36,569 nucleotides of DNA from Nocardia amamiensis NBRC 102102 (GTDB taxonomy: Bacteria; Actinomycetota; Actinomycetes; Mycobacteriales; Mycobacteriaceae): contig NZ_BDBA01000013.1 in NCBI RefSeq assembly GCF_001612745.1, positions 1 through 36,569 of the forward strand, read 5' to 3'. This document shows, in pieces, positions 1 through 9,219 of the stretch. The position numbers and the translations under genes are program-made. The notes beneath the pieces were generated by a model that was not told the origin of the DNA, did no database searches, and saw only the letters and a program-made list of their open reading frames with translations. Within the stretch, counting starts at the first letter, position 1; the number at the start of each line of letters is the position of its first letter.

Positions 1-159
1 CACCTGCGTGTCGCCACGCTCGACGAGCGATGGGCGGCCGCGCGACTACTGCTAAGGTTTCAATGTTTTCCGTGGTCCGGCCCATCTCGGACCGCGCGTT
101 CTGATGCTGTACGCCTGTTCGCCGGTGGGTCCCGGCGCGCGGCGGGAAGTGGAGCAGTC

Positions 160-1968
160 ATGCTGGCCAGCGGTGACGTTTTCGCCGGCTATGTCATCGA
201 GCGGCAACTCGGCCGCGGTGGCATGGGCTCGGTATATCTGGCGAAACATCCGCGGCTGCCGCGGATGACCGCGCTGAAGCTGCTGAATCGGGAGATGTTC
301 TTCGACAAGGAGGTGCGGGCGCGGTTCGAACGGGAGGCGGATCTGGTCGCCCAGCTCGATCACCCGAACATCGTCACGGTGTACGACCGTGGGCTCGAGG
401 ACGAGCAACTGTGGATTTCGATGCAGTACATCGACGGCATCGATGCTGCCTCGGTGCAACCGGCGTCGCTGCCGCCCGAACGCGCCGTCCAGATCATCAA
501 GGAGACCGCAGACGCGCTGGACTACGCGCACGGCAACGGCGTGCTGCACCGTGACGTGAAACCCGCCAACATCCTGCTGGCCCGCTCCGGCGCCGGGCGT
601 GGTGAGCGGGTGTACCTCACCGACTTCGGTATCGCGCGACTGCGCGACGACACCGGTCATCTCACCCAGACCGGCACCTTCACCGCGACCCTCGCCTACG
701 CTTCGCCCGAGCAGCTCACCGGCGCCGCGCTCGACCACCGCTCCGACCAGTATTCGCTGGCCTGCTCGCTGTTCTGGCTGTTCACCGGCACCGGCCCGTT
801 CTCGGCGACGAACCCGGCCGCGGTCATCCAGGGGCACTTGCAAGGCGCGCCACCGGCGTTGAGCAGCGTCCGGCCCGGGCTGCCCTACGCGCTCGACGGC
901 GTGCTCGCCAAAGCGATGGCCAAGCGTCCCGATGACAGGTACAGCAGCTGCTCGGAATTCGCCGCGGCCGCCATGCAGGCGCTGACCAATCCGAGTGCGC
1001 CGTCGATGCCGGTGGTCGGCGGTCCCCGGCCGACTACCGGCCCACCGCAGCCGACCATGGGGCCGCGCCCGACGACCGGGCCGCAGATTCCGACGACCGG
1101 TACGCCCTACCCGGTGGCGCACGCCGGCCACGTGAGCGGCCCCGGCTACCAGGTGAACGGACCGCACACCAGCGGACCGAATTCGCTTGCCGCAGGTGCG
1201 TCGCCGGTGACTCCGCCGTCGGCGACGATGGTGAACCCGAATCCGCACACCGGCCCGGCGCCGCAGCCCACCGCCGCCAATCCCTATGGCCGGCAAACCG
1301 GGTTCTCCGGCTTCGCCGCTCCGCCGCACGGCGCGCACATGCATCCCTCGGCGGGACCACCGGCCAAGAAGAACACCGGTCTGATCATCGGCATTGCGGT
1401 GGGCGTCGTGGTCCTGATCGTGGTGGCACTCGGCATCATCGGCGTGGTCTCCGATTCGGGCTCGAGCGCCGCTCCGACGACCACTACGGCGGTCAAGCCG
1501 AACCTCATCGACCCGACCCCGGAAGCGGTCAGCGCGGAGTTCCCCCGGATGGTGCCCGCCTCCAAGACCGAGGAGATCGGCTACAACGGCGCCGAGTGCT
1601 GGCTGGCCTCGCCGAGCTCGCCGCCGTCGCCCAACCAGGGCGACCCGGACTTCGGTGACTGGGCCGTGCAATGGCGCTGCTACAAGGGCGGCAACAACGA
1701 CGATCCGTACTACCGCATCTACGCCTACAAGACGCCCGCCGACGCGCAGAGCGTGCTGAAGGGCCTGCCCGCGCAGACCACCAAGTCCACCGACAACAAC
1801 GGCGGAAAGTCCTACACCAACTACAAATACACCGATAACGGCGCCAAGATGGTCACCTCGTTCACCGGTGACCCGGATCGCGCCCAGTTCCTGATGTACA
1901 CCGACGGCTTCAGCTTCACTACGATCGACGAGCTGCTGCGCTGGTGGCGCTCGGCTCCGCTGAACTGA
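160..1968 (+). CDS. Transmembrane Ser/Thr protein kinase (PknB-like), kinase 1 of a tandem pair
   Basis: Predicted receptor-type Ser/Thr kinase that phosphorylates proteins in response to an extracytoplasmic signal. The N-terminal kinase domain (about residues 10-275) has the glycine loop GRGGMGSVY, the ATP-binding Lys40 (ALK), the catalytic HRD (Asp132), the metal-binding DFG at 155-157, a TQTGTF activation segment and SPEQ. A long Pro/Gly/Thr-rich juxtamembrane linker (280-405) leads to one membrane helix (about 407-431). The external domain of about 170 residues contains two spaced cysteines (AECW, WRCY) that may form a disulfide. The start at 160 follows GTGGAG at a normal spacing. The stop lies 3 bases before the next kinase, so the two are surely co-transcribed. 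The external domain is not a PASTA repeat, so this is not PknB itself; the ligand is unknown. Confidence 0.93.
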   Translation: MLASGDVFAGYVIERQLGRGGMGSVYLAKHPRLPRMTALKLLNREMFFDKEVRARFEREADLVAQLDHPNIVTVYDRGLEDEQLWISMQYIDGIDAASVQPASLPPERAVQIIKETADALDYAHGNGVLHRDVKPANILLARSGAGRGERVYLTDFGIARLRDDTGHLTQTGTFTATLAYASPEQLTGAALDHRSDQYSLACSLFWLFTGTGPFSATNPAAVIQGHLQGAPPALSSVRPGLPYALDGVLAKAMAKRPDDRYSSCSEFAAAAMQALTNPSAPSMPVVGGPRPTTGPPQPTMGPRPTTGPQIPTTGTPYPVAHAGHVSGPGYQVNGPHTSGPNSLAAGASPVTPPSATMVNPNPHTGPAPQPTAANPYGRQTGFSGFAAPPHGAHMHPSAGPPAKKNTGLIIGIAVGVVVLIVVALGIIGVVSDSGSSAAPTTTTAVKPNLIDPTPEAVSAEFPRMVPASKTEEIGYNGAECWLASPSSPPSPNQGDPDFGDWAVQWRCYKGGNNDDPYYRIYAYKTPADAQSVLKGLPAQTTKSTDNNGGKSYTNYKYTDNGAKMVTSFTGDPDRAQFLMYTDGFSFTTIDELLRWWRSAPLN

Positions 1969-1971
1969 CCC

Positions 1972-3720
1972 ATGCTGAACACCGGTGAGGTTTTCGCCGG
2001 GTACACCATCGAACGCCTGCTCGGCCGCGGCGGGATGGGCTCGGTGTACCTGGCGCGGCATCCGCGGCTGCCCCGGCTGACGGCGATGAAGCTGTTGAAC
2101 CCGGAGCTGTTCCACGACAAGGAGATCCGCACCCGCTTCGAGCGGGAAGCGGATCTCGTCGCGCGGCTGGACCACCCGAACATCGTCACGGTGTTCGATC
2201 GCGGCGTCGAGGGTGAGCGGCTGTGGATCTGCATGCGCTATATCGACGGCACCGATGCCGCCGCGGTGGACGCGTGGACACTCCCGCCGCACCGGGCGGT
2301 GCAGATCATCGCCGAGACGGCCAAAGCGCTGGACTTCGCGCACAGCCGCGGCGTGCTGCACCGCGACGTGAAACCGGCGAACATTCTGCTGGAACGCGCC
2401 GAGGACGGGCCGGAACGCGTCTACCTCACCGACTTCGGCATAGCTCGATTCCGGGACGACACCGGAAAGCTCACGCAGACCGGCACCTTCACCGCCACCC
2501 TGGCCTACGCGGCGCCGGAGCAGCTCTCCGGGGCGGTGCTGGATCACCGGGCGGATCAGTATTCCCTGGCCTGCACGCTATTCCGGCTGCTGACCGGCAC
2601 GGTGCCGTTCGACGCCACCAATCCGGTCGCGGTGATCCAGGGACATCTCAGCGCACCACCGCCGCCGGTCAGCAGGCTGCGCCCAGGACTGCCGGTGGCG
2701 TTGGACGCGGTGCTGGCCAAGGCCATGGCCAAGTACCCTGCCGACCGCTTCGACTCCTGTGCCGAATTCGCCGCCGCGGCATGGCAGGCGCTGACGGCGC
2801 CGGCATCGTGGCAGCCGCCTCTTCCGCCGAATCACCCTGCACCCGCGGCCGATTCGTCGACGGCGCCGTCGTGGCAGGCGCCTCTTCCACCAAGTCACCC
2901 TGCACCCCCCGCCGATTCGTCGACGGGGCCGTCGTGGCAGCCGCCTCCTCAGCAGAATCCACCTGCCCTCCAGGCGGATTCGTCGGCGAGGCGGCGGGAG
3001 GCACGCGCCTATCTCGGCCCAGTACGACGTTCCCGCTGGCATGCCTCGGTGGGTGGGTGGCTCGGACTGCTGCTGGTGCTCGGCTTGATCGGCCTCATTA
3101 TCAAGCTGACGTTCGACGACACCGGATCCCCCGGTTCCACCAGTCCCACGACCACCGTGCGCGCCCAGAACGTGCTGCCCTCGACTCGCGGCCGCCCGGC
3201 CGCAAGCGCTTCGACCACGACCGTTGCGGCCACCCCGGATCGTGCCGCGACCGGCGCCCGCGCCGCGGAACTGAGCGCCGCCTTCCCGGACATGCTGCCC
3301 GAGACCACGGCTGACACGTTGGTGCACGCCGGAACCGGATACAACAAAGCGGGCTGCTTCGCCCACGAACCGGGTGAAACGACCCCCGACCATGACGACC
3401 CGGATCTCGGCGCCTGGGTGCTGATGTGGAGCTGCTTCGGCGGACCGAACAAGGCGGCCTTCGACTTCTACCTCTACAGCTCCGCCGCCGACGCACAGGC
3501 CGTGCTGGACGCCTTGCCCGCCAACGACCGCGCCGACGCCACCAACAACGGCCACACCTACACGAACTACACCCTGCGCGGCAGCCGCAACCTCCGCCCG
3601 CGCATGGTCACCGCGTTTCCCGGCGCCCCGGACCGAGCGGCCATGCTGATGTACAGCACCGGCTTCATCGCCACCGATGCCGAGTTCATGAACTGGTGGA
3701 ACTCAGCGCCGCTGAACTGA
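1972..3720 (+). CDS. Transmembrane Ser/Thr protein kinase (PknB-like), kinase 2 of a tandem pair
   Basis: Close paralogue of the upstream kinase, with the same order: kinase domain (GRGGMGSVY, Lys40, HRD near 130-132, DFG near 154-156, TQTGTF, APEQ), a proline-rich linker, one membrane helix at about 358-380, and an external domain of about 200 residues. The external domain aligns with that of kinase 1 (GYN, DPDLGAW, two aromatic-flanked cysteines, and a shared C-terminal WWxSAPLN ending). The linker differs: here it holds three 21-residue tandem repeats. It begins 3 bases after the stop of kinase 1, which suggests a duplication that kept one transcript and let the linker and sensor diverge. 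All catalytic residues are present, so both should be active. Confidence 0.93.
   Translation: MLNTGEVFAGYTIERLLGRGGMGSVYLARHPRLPRLTAMKLLNPELFHDKEIRTRFEREADLVARLDHPNIVTVFDRGVEGERLWICMRYIDGTDAAAVDAWTLPPHRAVQIIAETAKALDFAHSRGVLHRDVKPANILLERAEDGPERVYLTDFGIARFRDDTGKLTQTGTFTATLAYAAPEQLSGAVLDHRADQYSLACTLFRLLTGTVPFDATNPVAVIQGHLSAPPPPVSRLRPGLPVALDAVLAKAMAKYPADRFDSCAEFAAAAWQALTAPASWQPPLPPNHPAPAADSSTAPSWQAPLPPSHPAPPADSSTGPSWQPPPQQNPPALQADSSARRREARAYLGPVRRSRWHASVGGWLGLLLVLGLIGLIIKLTFDDTGSPGSTSPTTTVRAQNVLPSTRGRPAASASTTTVAATPDRAATGARAAELSAAFPDMLPETTADTLVHAGTGYNKAGCFAHEPGETTPDHDDPDLGAWVLMWSCFGGPNKAAFDFYLYSSAADAQAVLDALPANDRADATNNGHTYTNYTLRGSRNLRPRMVTAFPGAPDRAAMLMYSTGFIATDAEFMNWWNSAPLN
2806..2994 (+). repeat. 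Three 63-bp in-frame tandem repeats in the kinase linker
   Basis: Units begin at 2806, 2869 and 2932 and each encodes a 21-residue version of [19 protein letters not shown]. The third unit has diverged. They lie in the juxtamembrane linker of kinase 2 and are absent from kinase 1. Repeat number could vary between strains. Confidence 0.85.
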
Positions 3721-3895
3721 GCACTCGCGCCTACGACGGCGCGCTGCGCGACTGGATGCTGGACCGCTGACGATCGCCGATGACCTACGGGTGGAGCGGT
3801 ACCGGCAGCCGCTGGCGATGATCAACGGCTGACCCAGGCCGCCGAGCCTGCCTCCCGGTGTTCGCCGCGGCACTGTGCGCCGATCGGGCAAGGAC

Positions 3896-4735
3896 CTAAT
3901 CGAAGGCGTAATGCGCGAAGTCGTGGGTCGGGTGGAAGCCGATCGTGCGGTAGATCCGCGTCGCCGTGGCGTTGTCCGTGTCGGCGAACAGGCAGACGTC
4001 CAAGCCTCCGGCGCGCAGCTGCTTCGCCACGTGGGCGGTCACCGCGGTGGCGTAGCCGTGCCCGCGCGCGGCGGGCGGGGTGTAGACCGGTCCGATCCGC
4101 GACCAGCCCTGGATCGGAGTCTGATGGGCGGCAAGGCTCACGGGCTCGCCATCGCGCTCCCACAGCCACCAGCGGCCCGCGAGCACGCGCCGCCGAACCG
4201 AGGCTTCGTCCAGTCCGTGCAGCAGCCCGGACTCGACGCGCATGGCTGCCGCCCAGTCCGCACACAGCGCGACATCCGATTCGACCGCTTGGCGCGGGGT
4301 TCCGGCGACACCCGGGACCCGCAGGGCACCGAGCCGGTGCAACCTGGTGACGTAGGACTGGTGAAATCCCGTGCCGAACAGCGCACACCAGTGCTGCGCG
4401 AACGCGGCCGCGTCACCGATGATCCCCTCGACACCCGCGCTGTCGGGAACAACGTCGGCCAGCGCCCTGGCCACCGCGGCGATGCTGCCGGGCGGTAGCT
4501 CACCGAGGTACACGTCGTGGCCAGGTACCCGCATGGCAACACCGATGGCCGAAGCGTCCTCGTCGTGGACCGAGAGGAATCGTGACAGCTCGTCCGATGC
4601 GTCGATCCCCGTGACGTGATTGGCGACACTGGTGGTGATCACCGTATGCCGCAACGGATCACGCAGCAGGAACGGCTCGGCGCGCGAGCGGAACTCGGTC
4701 GCATCGGTGGTGATCTCGATCCTCATGTAGTCCAC
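3896..4735 (-). CDS. GNAT family N-acetyltransferase
   Basis: Predicted acetyl-CoA-dependent acetyltransferase of 279 residues, substrate unknown. The C-terminal half holds the acetyl-CoA loop: VYTPPAARGHGYAT gives the RGxGxA pyrophosphate-binding motif, followed by the helix AVTAHVAKQL. The typical closing strand is IGFHPTHDF. The N-terminal half is longer than a minimal GNAT and probably forms a second, degenerate GNAT-like lobe. The frame opens with GTG at 4735; an in-frame ATG at 4726 (MRIEIT) is a plausible alternative, and neither has a strong ribosome site. It reads in the same direction as the small membrane protein upstream of it, 72 bases away, and converges on the kinase genes. Confidence 0.85.
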   Translation of the reverse strand: MDYMRIEITTDATEFRSRAEPFLLRDPLRHTVITTSVANHVTGIDASDELSRFLSVHDEDASAIGVAMRVPGHDVYLGELPPGSIAAVARALADVVPDSAGVEGIIGDAAAFAQHWCALFGTGFHQSYVTRLHRLGALRVPGVAGTPRQAVESDVALCADWAAAMRVESGLLHGLDEASVRRRVLAGRWWLWERDGEPVSLAAHQTPIQGWSRIGPVYTPPAARGHGYATAVTAHVAKQLRAGGLDVCLFADTDNATATRIYRTIGFHPTHDFAHYAFD

Positions 4736-4807
4736 GGTATGCGCCTGAAGTATTGCGCGCCCGCATATTTCGCACCAGCACGGAAAGCGGACAAGCGCCC
4801 GGCCGGG

Positions 4808-5092
4808 TCAGTCGGGTTCGCCACCACCCGCACGGAGCTTGAGCAGGACCAGCCCCGCGGTGCACGCGAGAATGAGTCCGGCCACGGTGATTTCGACGTG
4901 CAGGCCCGCGATGCCGAGCACCGCCCCGACGAGTCCGCCGATGAAGATCAGCCACGCCAGCGTCCGCGACAGAATCGTGGACAGCCTGCGCGCCTGCTGA
5001 TTCGACGCCGGATGCTGTGTCGTTGCCGCCACCGCATCCTCCGCGGCGTGGGATGACCCACGCCGGGAAGCTGTCGAGTAAGCTCCCATCAT
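4808..5092 (-). CDS. Small two-helix membrane protein
   Basis: A protein of 94 residues with no family I recognise. A polar N-terminal tail of about 40 residues is followed by two hydrophobic helices at about 45-63 and 66-86 and a short basic/Gly tail. The start is a double ATG preceded by GAGGAG, which supports it as a real gene. It may be co-transcribed with the acetyltransferase downstream. An inner-membrane location is inferred from the helices alone. Confidence 0.65.
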   Translation of the reverse strand: MMGAYSTASRRGSSHAAEDAVAATTQHPASNQQARRLSTILSRTLAWLIFIGGLVGAVLGIAGLHVEITVAGLILACTAGLVLLKLRAGGGEPD

Positions 5093-5112
5093 CTACTCCT
5101 CGATGACGCCGG

Positions 5113-5151
5113 TCAGAGAACCACTGTCACGTTCTCACACAACGTGTCTCT
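5113..5151. promoter_or_regulatory. Nested inverted repeats upstream of the small membrane protein
   Basis: GAGAAC (5116-5121) pairs with GTTCTC (5131-5136), CACGTT (5128-5133) pairs with AACGTG (5141-5146), and AGAGA (5115) pairs with TCTCT (5147). The arms overlap, so only one pairing can form at a time. The cluster starts 20 bases upstream of the small membrane protein gene. It could be an operator or a switchable 5' leader; the function is inferred. Confidence 0.4.
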
Positions 5152-5382
5152 CAGCCCGATACCGGCGTCTCACGCGTAACTTTGCTCACACACGCTACGA
5201 CTCCGGCACGCCGGAAGATAGCGACACGTGCCCGCGACACGCCGAAGAGACCAATTCGATATCTGAACTATCAGCGTTTTAAGACGCCCTCGGGCGCCTA
5301 TCCCAGCGACCACTCACCTCGCTCGGCCGACCGGCCCCGAGTAGGGTGAGGCCACTCGATACACGCGAGGAGAGTGTCACCG

Positions 5383-5811
5383 ATGGAGAGCAGCAAGGCC
5401 AAGATCGCCGGTCCGGCGATCGCCGCGGGAGCGGTTTCCATCGGGCTCGTCCTGATCGGCGCGTGCGGGGTCGGCAAGCACGACACCTACGTCCCGCCAC
5501 CGCCGCTGAAGGCGGGTCAGCATGCCGAGCCGGTCGTCCGGGAGGACACCACCGGCCCGACGACCCCCCAGGTGATCATCCCGCCCTCCCCGACCTGGAA
5601 GGTCGCGCCGTACAACCAGCACCGCGCAACACCGTTCGCGGGTTTCATCACCAGCACCTCCGCCGACCCTGCCGCCCCAGTCGACGACCCCGCGCACGCC
5701 GCACCGCCCGGGGACACGCGGCCGCCGTCCACCACGCGTGCGGCCGAATCATCGGACGAGCCGACCGCCACCGCGCGCAGAACCACCACCGCGCGAGACG
5801 AAGAGGAGTGA
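5383..5811 (+). CDS. Predicted lipoprotein, Pro/Thr-rich
   Basis: A protein of 142 residues with a lipoprotein-type N-terminus: two lysines, a hydrophobic stretch, and the lipobox LIGAC with Cys28. The mature part is disordered and rich in Pro, Thr and Ala, ending in an acidic EEE. I chose ATG 5383 over the in-frame GTG at 5374 because GAGGAGAG (5366-5373) sits at the right distance from the ATG and abuts the GTG. No conserved domain is seen. It converges on the acyl-CoA dehydrogenase gene, with a strong hairpin between them. Confidence 0.7.
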   Translation: MESSKAKIAGPAIAAGAVSIGLVLIGACGVGKHDTYVPPPPLKAGQHAEPVVREDTTGPTTPQVIIPPSPTWKVAPYNQHRATPFAGFITSTSADPAAPVDDPAHAAPPGDTRPPSTTRAAESSDEPTATARRTTTARDEEE

Positions 5812-5813
5812 CC

Positions 5814-5846
5814 TGCGGTGGTGTGCATGAATCGCACACCACCGCA
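5814..5846. terminator. Bidirectional hairpin terminator
   Basis: A perfect 13-bp stem (TGCGGTGGTGTGC, 5814-5826, with its complement at 5834-5846) around a 7-base loop. It exactly fills the 40-base gap between two convergent genes. There is no T-run, as is usual in GC-rich actinomycetes. Confidence 0.8.
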
Positions 5847-5851
5847 CAGTC

Positions 5852-6976
5852 CTACAGCTCCGGCAACTCGTAGTCGCCGACACGGGAGCTGAGCACCCGC
5901 AGATGCTCGAGCCCACTGCCGAGGGTGCGCTCGATCGCAGTCAGCCGGGCCACGTAGTGGCCGACCGGGTACTCGGCGGTGACGCCGATGCCGCCGTGCA
6001 TCTGGATCGCTTCCTGCCCGATGTGGCGTGCCGCGCGACCGGCCTGCAAGCGCGCCCGCGAGGCGATCACCGGGTCGTCGGCGCCGTCGGCCAGCGACGC
6101 GGTGGCGTACAGGCTCATGCTGCGCGCCAGCTCCAGCGAGACGTACATGTTCGCCGCACGCTGGGTGAGGGTCTGGAACTTCGACAGCGTGACACCGAAC
6201 TGCTTGCGCTGCTTGAGGTACTCCGTGGTGAGCCGCAGCGCCTCTTCCATCGCGCCGACCGACTCCGCGCAAAGGCTCGCCTGCGCGTGCGTGAGCACCG
6301 AGGCGATCGCCTCGGCCGCGTCACCCGCACCGATCCGCTCGGCAGGCGCGTCGGTCAGTTCCAGTTGCGCGCCGCGCTGGCCGTCCACCGTGCGGTAGGC
6401 CTTGCGGACAACGCCCGCCGCGTCCGGCGCGACCAGGAACAGCCCCACCCCGCCGTCCGGCAATACCGCGCTCACCACCAGCTCGTCGGCGCAATCACCG
6501 TGCGGAACGGGATTCTTGACACCGGTCAGCGTGTACGAATCACCGTTCGGGGCGGCCGTGGTCGCCAGTTCGGTGGCCGGCCAGCGCACCCCGGGCTCGG
6601 CGTGGGCGAACGCGAGCAGTTTCGCGCCCGAGGCGACCTCCGGCAGAATCCGCTGCCGCTGCTCGGCGCTGCCCGCCGCGGCGATCAGCCCACCCGGTAC
6701 CAGCACCGCGTCCAGGATCGGTTCGGGCGCGAGCCTGCGGCCGACCTCTTCCAGCACGACCATCGTCTCCACCGGACCGGCGCCGACGCCGCCGTCCTCC
6801 TCGGCGAAGCTCAGCCCGAGCACGCCGAGTTCGGCGAGCTGACGCCACACATCGCGGCTCCAGCCCAGGTCGGAATCGGTGATCTTGAGCCGGGATTCGG
6901 CGTCGTAGGTGCGGGCGAGCAGGTCGCGAACCGTGTCGCGGAGCATGACCTGTTCATCGGTGAGATCGAAATCCAT
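5852..6976 (-). CDS. Acyl-CoA dehydrogenase, second subunit of a pair
   Basis: Predicted FAD-dependent acyl-CoA dehydrogenase (374 residues) for the first oxidation step of beta-oxidation of a fatty or steroid side-chain CoA. The N-terminal helical domain starts FDLTDEQ. The C-terminal domain carries the family signatures RKQFGV, FQTLT and QMHGGIGVTAEY. The usual YEGT catalytic glutamate near the C-terminus is replaced here (AIERTLG). It lies 9 bases downstream of another acyl-CoA dehydrogenase. This matches the alpha2beta2 FadE pairs known in Mycobacterium cholesterol and lipid catabolism, where two different subunits share one FAD site. The substrate cannot be read from sequence. Confidence 0.9.
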   Translation of the reverse strand: MDFDLTDEQVMLRDTVRDLLARTYDAESRLKITDSDLGWSRDVWRQLAELGVLGLSFAEEDGGVGAGPVETMVVLEEVGRRLAPEPILDAVLVPGGLIAAAGSAEQRQRILPEVASGAKLLAFAHAEPGVRWPATELATTAAPNGDSYTLTGVKNPVPHGDCADELVVSAVLPDGGVGLFLVAPDAAGVVRKAYRTVDGQRGAQLELTDAPAERIGAGDAAEAIASVLTHAQASLCAESVGAMEEALRLTTEYLKQRKQFGVTLSKFQTLTQRAANMYVSLELARSMSLYATASLADGADDPVIASRARLQAGRAARHIGQEAIQMHGGIGVTAEYPVGHYVARLTAIERTLGSGLEHLRVLSSRVGDYELPEL

Positions 6977-6985
6977 GGTGACGCC

Positions 6986-8158
6986 TCACAATCCGAGGAT
7001 CGTGGAGGCGATGATGGTGCGCTGCACCTCGCTGGAGCCTCCGTAGATGGTTGTCTTGCGGTAGTTCAGGTAGCTGGGGCCGCTGCGCTGCGCCCAGCCG
7101 GGCGAGGCGACATCGTCCGCCTCCACCGGGATCGCGTCGGGGCCCGCGATGTCCAGCAGCAGCTCGGTGGCCGCCTGCTGCAGCTCCGAGCCGCGCAGCT
7201 TCAGCACCGACGAGGCCGGATTCGGCTTGCCGTCCGTGGAGTTGGAGACCACACGCAGCTGGGTGAGCTCCAGCGCGAGCAGTTCGTTCTCCAGCTCGGC
7301 GACCCGTGCCGCGAAGACCGGGTCCTCCAGCAGCGTTCCGTTGCCCGACCTGGTCTGCGCCGCGTACTGCTTCGCGACGCCCAGCTTGACCTTGGTGCGG
7401 CCGACGCCGGTGATGCCGGTGCGCTCGTTGCCGAGCAGGAACTTCGCGTAGGTCCAGCCCATGTTCTCCTCGCCGACCAGCTGATCGGCGGGCACCCGGA
7501 CGTTCTCGAAGAAGACCTCGTTCACCTCGTACCCGCCGTCGATCATCTTGATCGGACGGATGGTCACGCCCGGCGATTTCACGTCGAACAGCAGGAACGA
7601 GATGCCCGACTGCTTCTTCGCCGCGGTGGGGTCGGTGCGGACCAGGCAGAAGATCCAGTCCGCGTACTGGGCCAGCGTGGTCCAGATCTTCTGGCCGTTG
7701 ACGATGTAGGAATCGCCGTCGCGGACCGCGGTGGTGCGCAGCGAGGCCAGGTCGGAGCCGGCGTCCGGCTCGGAGAAGCCCTGGCACCACCAGATGTCCA
7801 GCGCGGCGGTCGGCGGCAAGAAGCGCTCCTTCAGCTCCTGGGAGCCGAAGTGGGCGATCACCGGGCCGACCATCTGCGCGTTGAAGGTCAGCGGCTCCGG
7901 CACCGAGGCGAGTTGCATCTCGTCCTGCCAGATGTGGCGCTGCATCGGCGTCCAGTCCTTGCCGCCCCACTCGACGGGCCAGTTGGGCACCGCGAGGCCG
8001 TGGTCGTTGAGGATCTTGTGCGCGGTGACGAAGTCCTCGCGGGACAACTCACGGCCGGTGCGCACGCGCTCGCGAATGTTCTCCGGGATCTCGGTCCGAT
8101 AGAACTTTCGCAGTTCGTCGCGGAAGGCGACGTCGTCGGGGGACAAGGATAGTTTCAT
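6986..8158 (-). CDS. Acyl-CoA dehydrogenase, first subunit of a pair
   Basis: Acyl-CoA dehydrogenase of 390 residues, first gene of the pair. It has the middle-domain signature WCQGFSEPDAGSDLAS, the NGQKIWTT strand that contacts FAD, and a C-terminal IYGGSSEVQR where most family members have YEGTxEIQ. The catalytic Glu of the canonical position is therefore Gly. In the heteromeric FadE enzymes the base is supplied elsewhere in the complex, so loss at this site does not imply inactivity. The start at 8158 gives the expected N-terminus with a short acidic lead. No CoA ligase or hydratase lies next to it in this window. Confidence 0.9.
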   Translation of the reverse strand: MKLSLSPDDVAFRDELRKFYRTEIPENIRERVRTGRELSREDFVTAHKILNDHGLAVPNWPVEWGGKDWTPMQRHIWQDEMQLASVPEPLTFNAQMVGPVIAHFGSQELKERFLPPTAALDIWWCQGFSEPDAGSDLASLRTTAVRDGDSYIVNGQKIWTTLAQYADWIFCLVRTDPTAAKKQSGISFLLFDVKSPGVTIRPIKMIDGGYEVNEVFFENVRVPADQLVGEENMGWTYAKFLLGNERTGITGVGRTKVKLGVAKQYAAQTRSGNGTLLEDPVFAARVAELENELLALELTQLRVVSNSTDGKPNPASSVLKLRGSELQQAATELLLDIAGPDAIPVEADDVASPGWAQRSGPSYLNYRKTTIYGGSSEVQRTIIASTILGL

Positions 8159-8470
8159 ACGTAGCTCCCTGTGTGTCTCGTACGTCCCGAGTCAAACGTA
8201 CCCTGCGGCAAACGTCCACTGTCGACTGGATCACACCGAGAGGTCGGGCGGGTCTGTTCACGGACGGCTTTCCGTCGGGCGGAATATGCCGCGGTCCCGC
8301 GCCGGACCTGGGAGAAGACGCCATAGGAAGGGCGCAGCGGACGCGGCCCGGCCGCACGCCTATGCCTGCGAAGGCGGGGCAGCCGACTATCCGGCACGAA
8401 GGAACCGGGGACCTGGTACGTTGCTGCTCGTAGTTCGGGGACCAGGCACGATTCGTATCGAGGTGAACGA
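8159..8470. other. Divergent intergenic region
   Basis: 312 bases between the acyl-CoA dehydrogenase pair (leftward) and the secreted protein (rightward). It must hold both promoters. Two copies of CAAACGT, about 19 bases apart near 8193-8215, sit close to the dehydrogenase start and could be a regulator site. I see no gene in it. Confidence 0.4.
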
Positions 8471-9178
8471 GTGACCGGCAGGACCATCGCACGCGCCGCC
8501 GCGGCCGCGGCTTCTCTCGGCATCGGCGCGGTTCTGACTTTCGCCGTTCCGGCGGCCGCCGAGCAGACCCCGGCGCCCGTGGACACGGGCTTGGCCCAGC
8601 TGACCGAGACCGCCGGATCCGACCCGGCCACGCAAGAAGGCGTCGCCGCGCTCACCCGGTACGCCACCCTGGTCGACGCCGCCAACCTGCGGGACGTCTC
8701 CAGTGTGTTCACCCCCTTCGCCTACGCCGCCCCCACCTTCGGCTGCGGCAGCAACGGGCCGATCACCACGGTCATCGCCGCCGCGACCACCGACGGTTCG
8801 GGCAATGCCCGGGACCTGAACGTCCCGCCCGGCGCACTGCGGTTCAGCGCCACCCCGTCGCACCCGGGCGCGCCGCTGGCCTCCGGGCTCGTCGTCGCCT
8901 GGGTCAACGTGAACAACGGCGCCAGCGGGATCACCCCGCTCGACGACGTGACCGAATACCGCTTGCCGTCGCTGTCCAAAACGGTGAACAGCGGACCGGG
9001 CACGGTGCTGGCCTCGATGTGGGGCATCATCGACTACCCGTTCGCGCACTGTGTGATGACACCTACCGTCGGCCTATTCACGGTGCCCGACCGCCCGGCC
9101 CCCGCACCGGCGGCTCCCGGACCGGTCCCGCCGGGCCCGAACGGCTCCGGACCTGCGCCCGCCCCCGCGACTCCCTAG
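8471..9178 (+). CDS. Secreted protein of unknown function
   Basis: A protein of 235 residues with a clear Sec signal peptide: an Arg-containing N-region, a hydrophobic core, and a predicted cut after AAA at residue 30. The mature domain (about 30-200) contains two cysteines (FGCGS, AHCVM) that may form a disulfide. The last 35 residues are a Pro/Ala/Gly tail typical of actinomycete wall-associated exported proteins. The GTG start follows GAGGTGAAC. I do not recognise the domain; I would call it a conserved actinobacterial exported protein. Confidence 0.8.
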   Translation: MTGRTIARAAAAAASLGIGAVLTFAVPAAAEQTPAPVDTGLAQLTETAGSDPATQEGVAALTRYATLVDAANLRDVSSVFTPFAYAAPTFGCGSNGPITTVIAAATTDGSGNARDLNVPPGALRFSATPSHPGAPLASGLVVAWVNVNNGASGITPLDDVTEYRLPSLSKTVNSGPGTVLASMWGIIDYPFAHCVMTPTVGLFTVPDRPAPAPAAPGPVPPGPNGSGPAPAPATP

Positions 9179-9219
9179 CCTGCGACCAAGCCCGCAGCCA
9201 CTACGCCCACTTACCGATG

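Noticed and set aside
52..2547. An 831-codon open frame on the minus strand across both kinases.
   Set aside because: It is antisense to two kinases with full catalytic motifs, is rich in Arg/Gly/Val repeats typical of shadows in GC-rich DNA, and matches no protein family.
3721..3895. Possible small gene or remnant after the kinases (RAYDGALRDWMLDR and LRVERYRQPLAMING).
   Set aside because: Both frames are very short, lack ribosome sites and match nothing I recognise. The gap is ordinary in size for a convergent pair.
5903..8152. A 749-codon plus-strand frame over the acyl-CoA dehydrogenase genes.
   Set aside because: It is antisense to two clear acyl-CoA dehydrogenases and has low-complexity Arg/Ala/His content without any domain.
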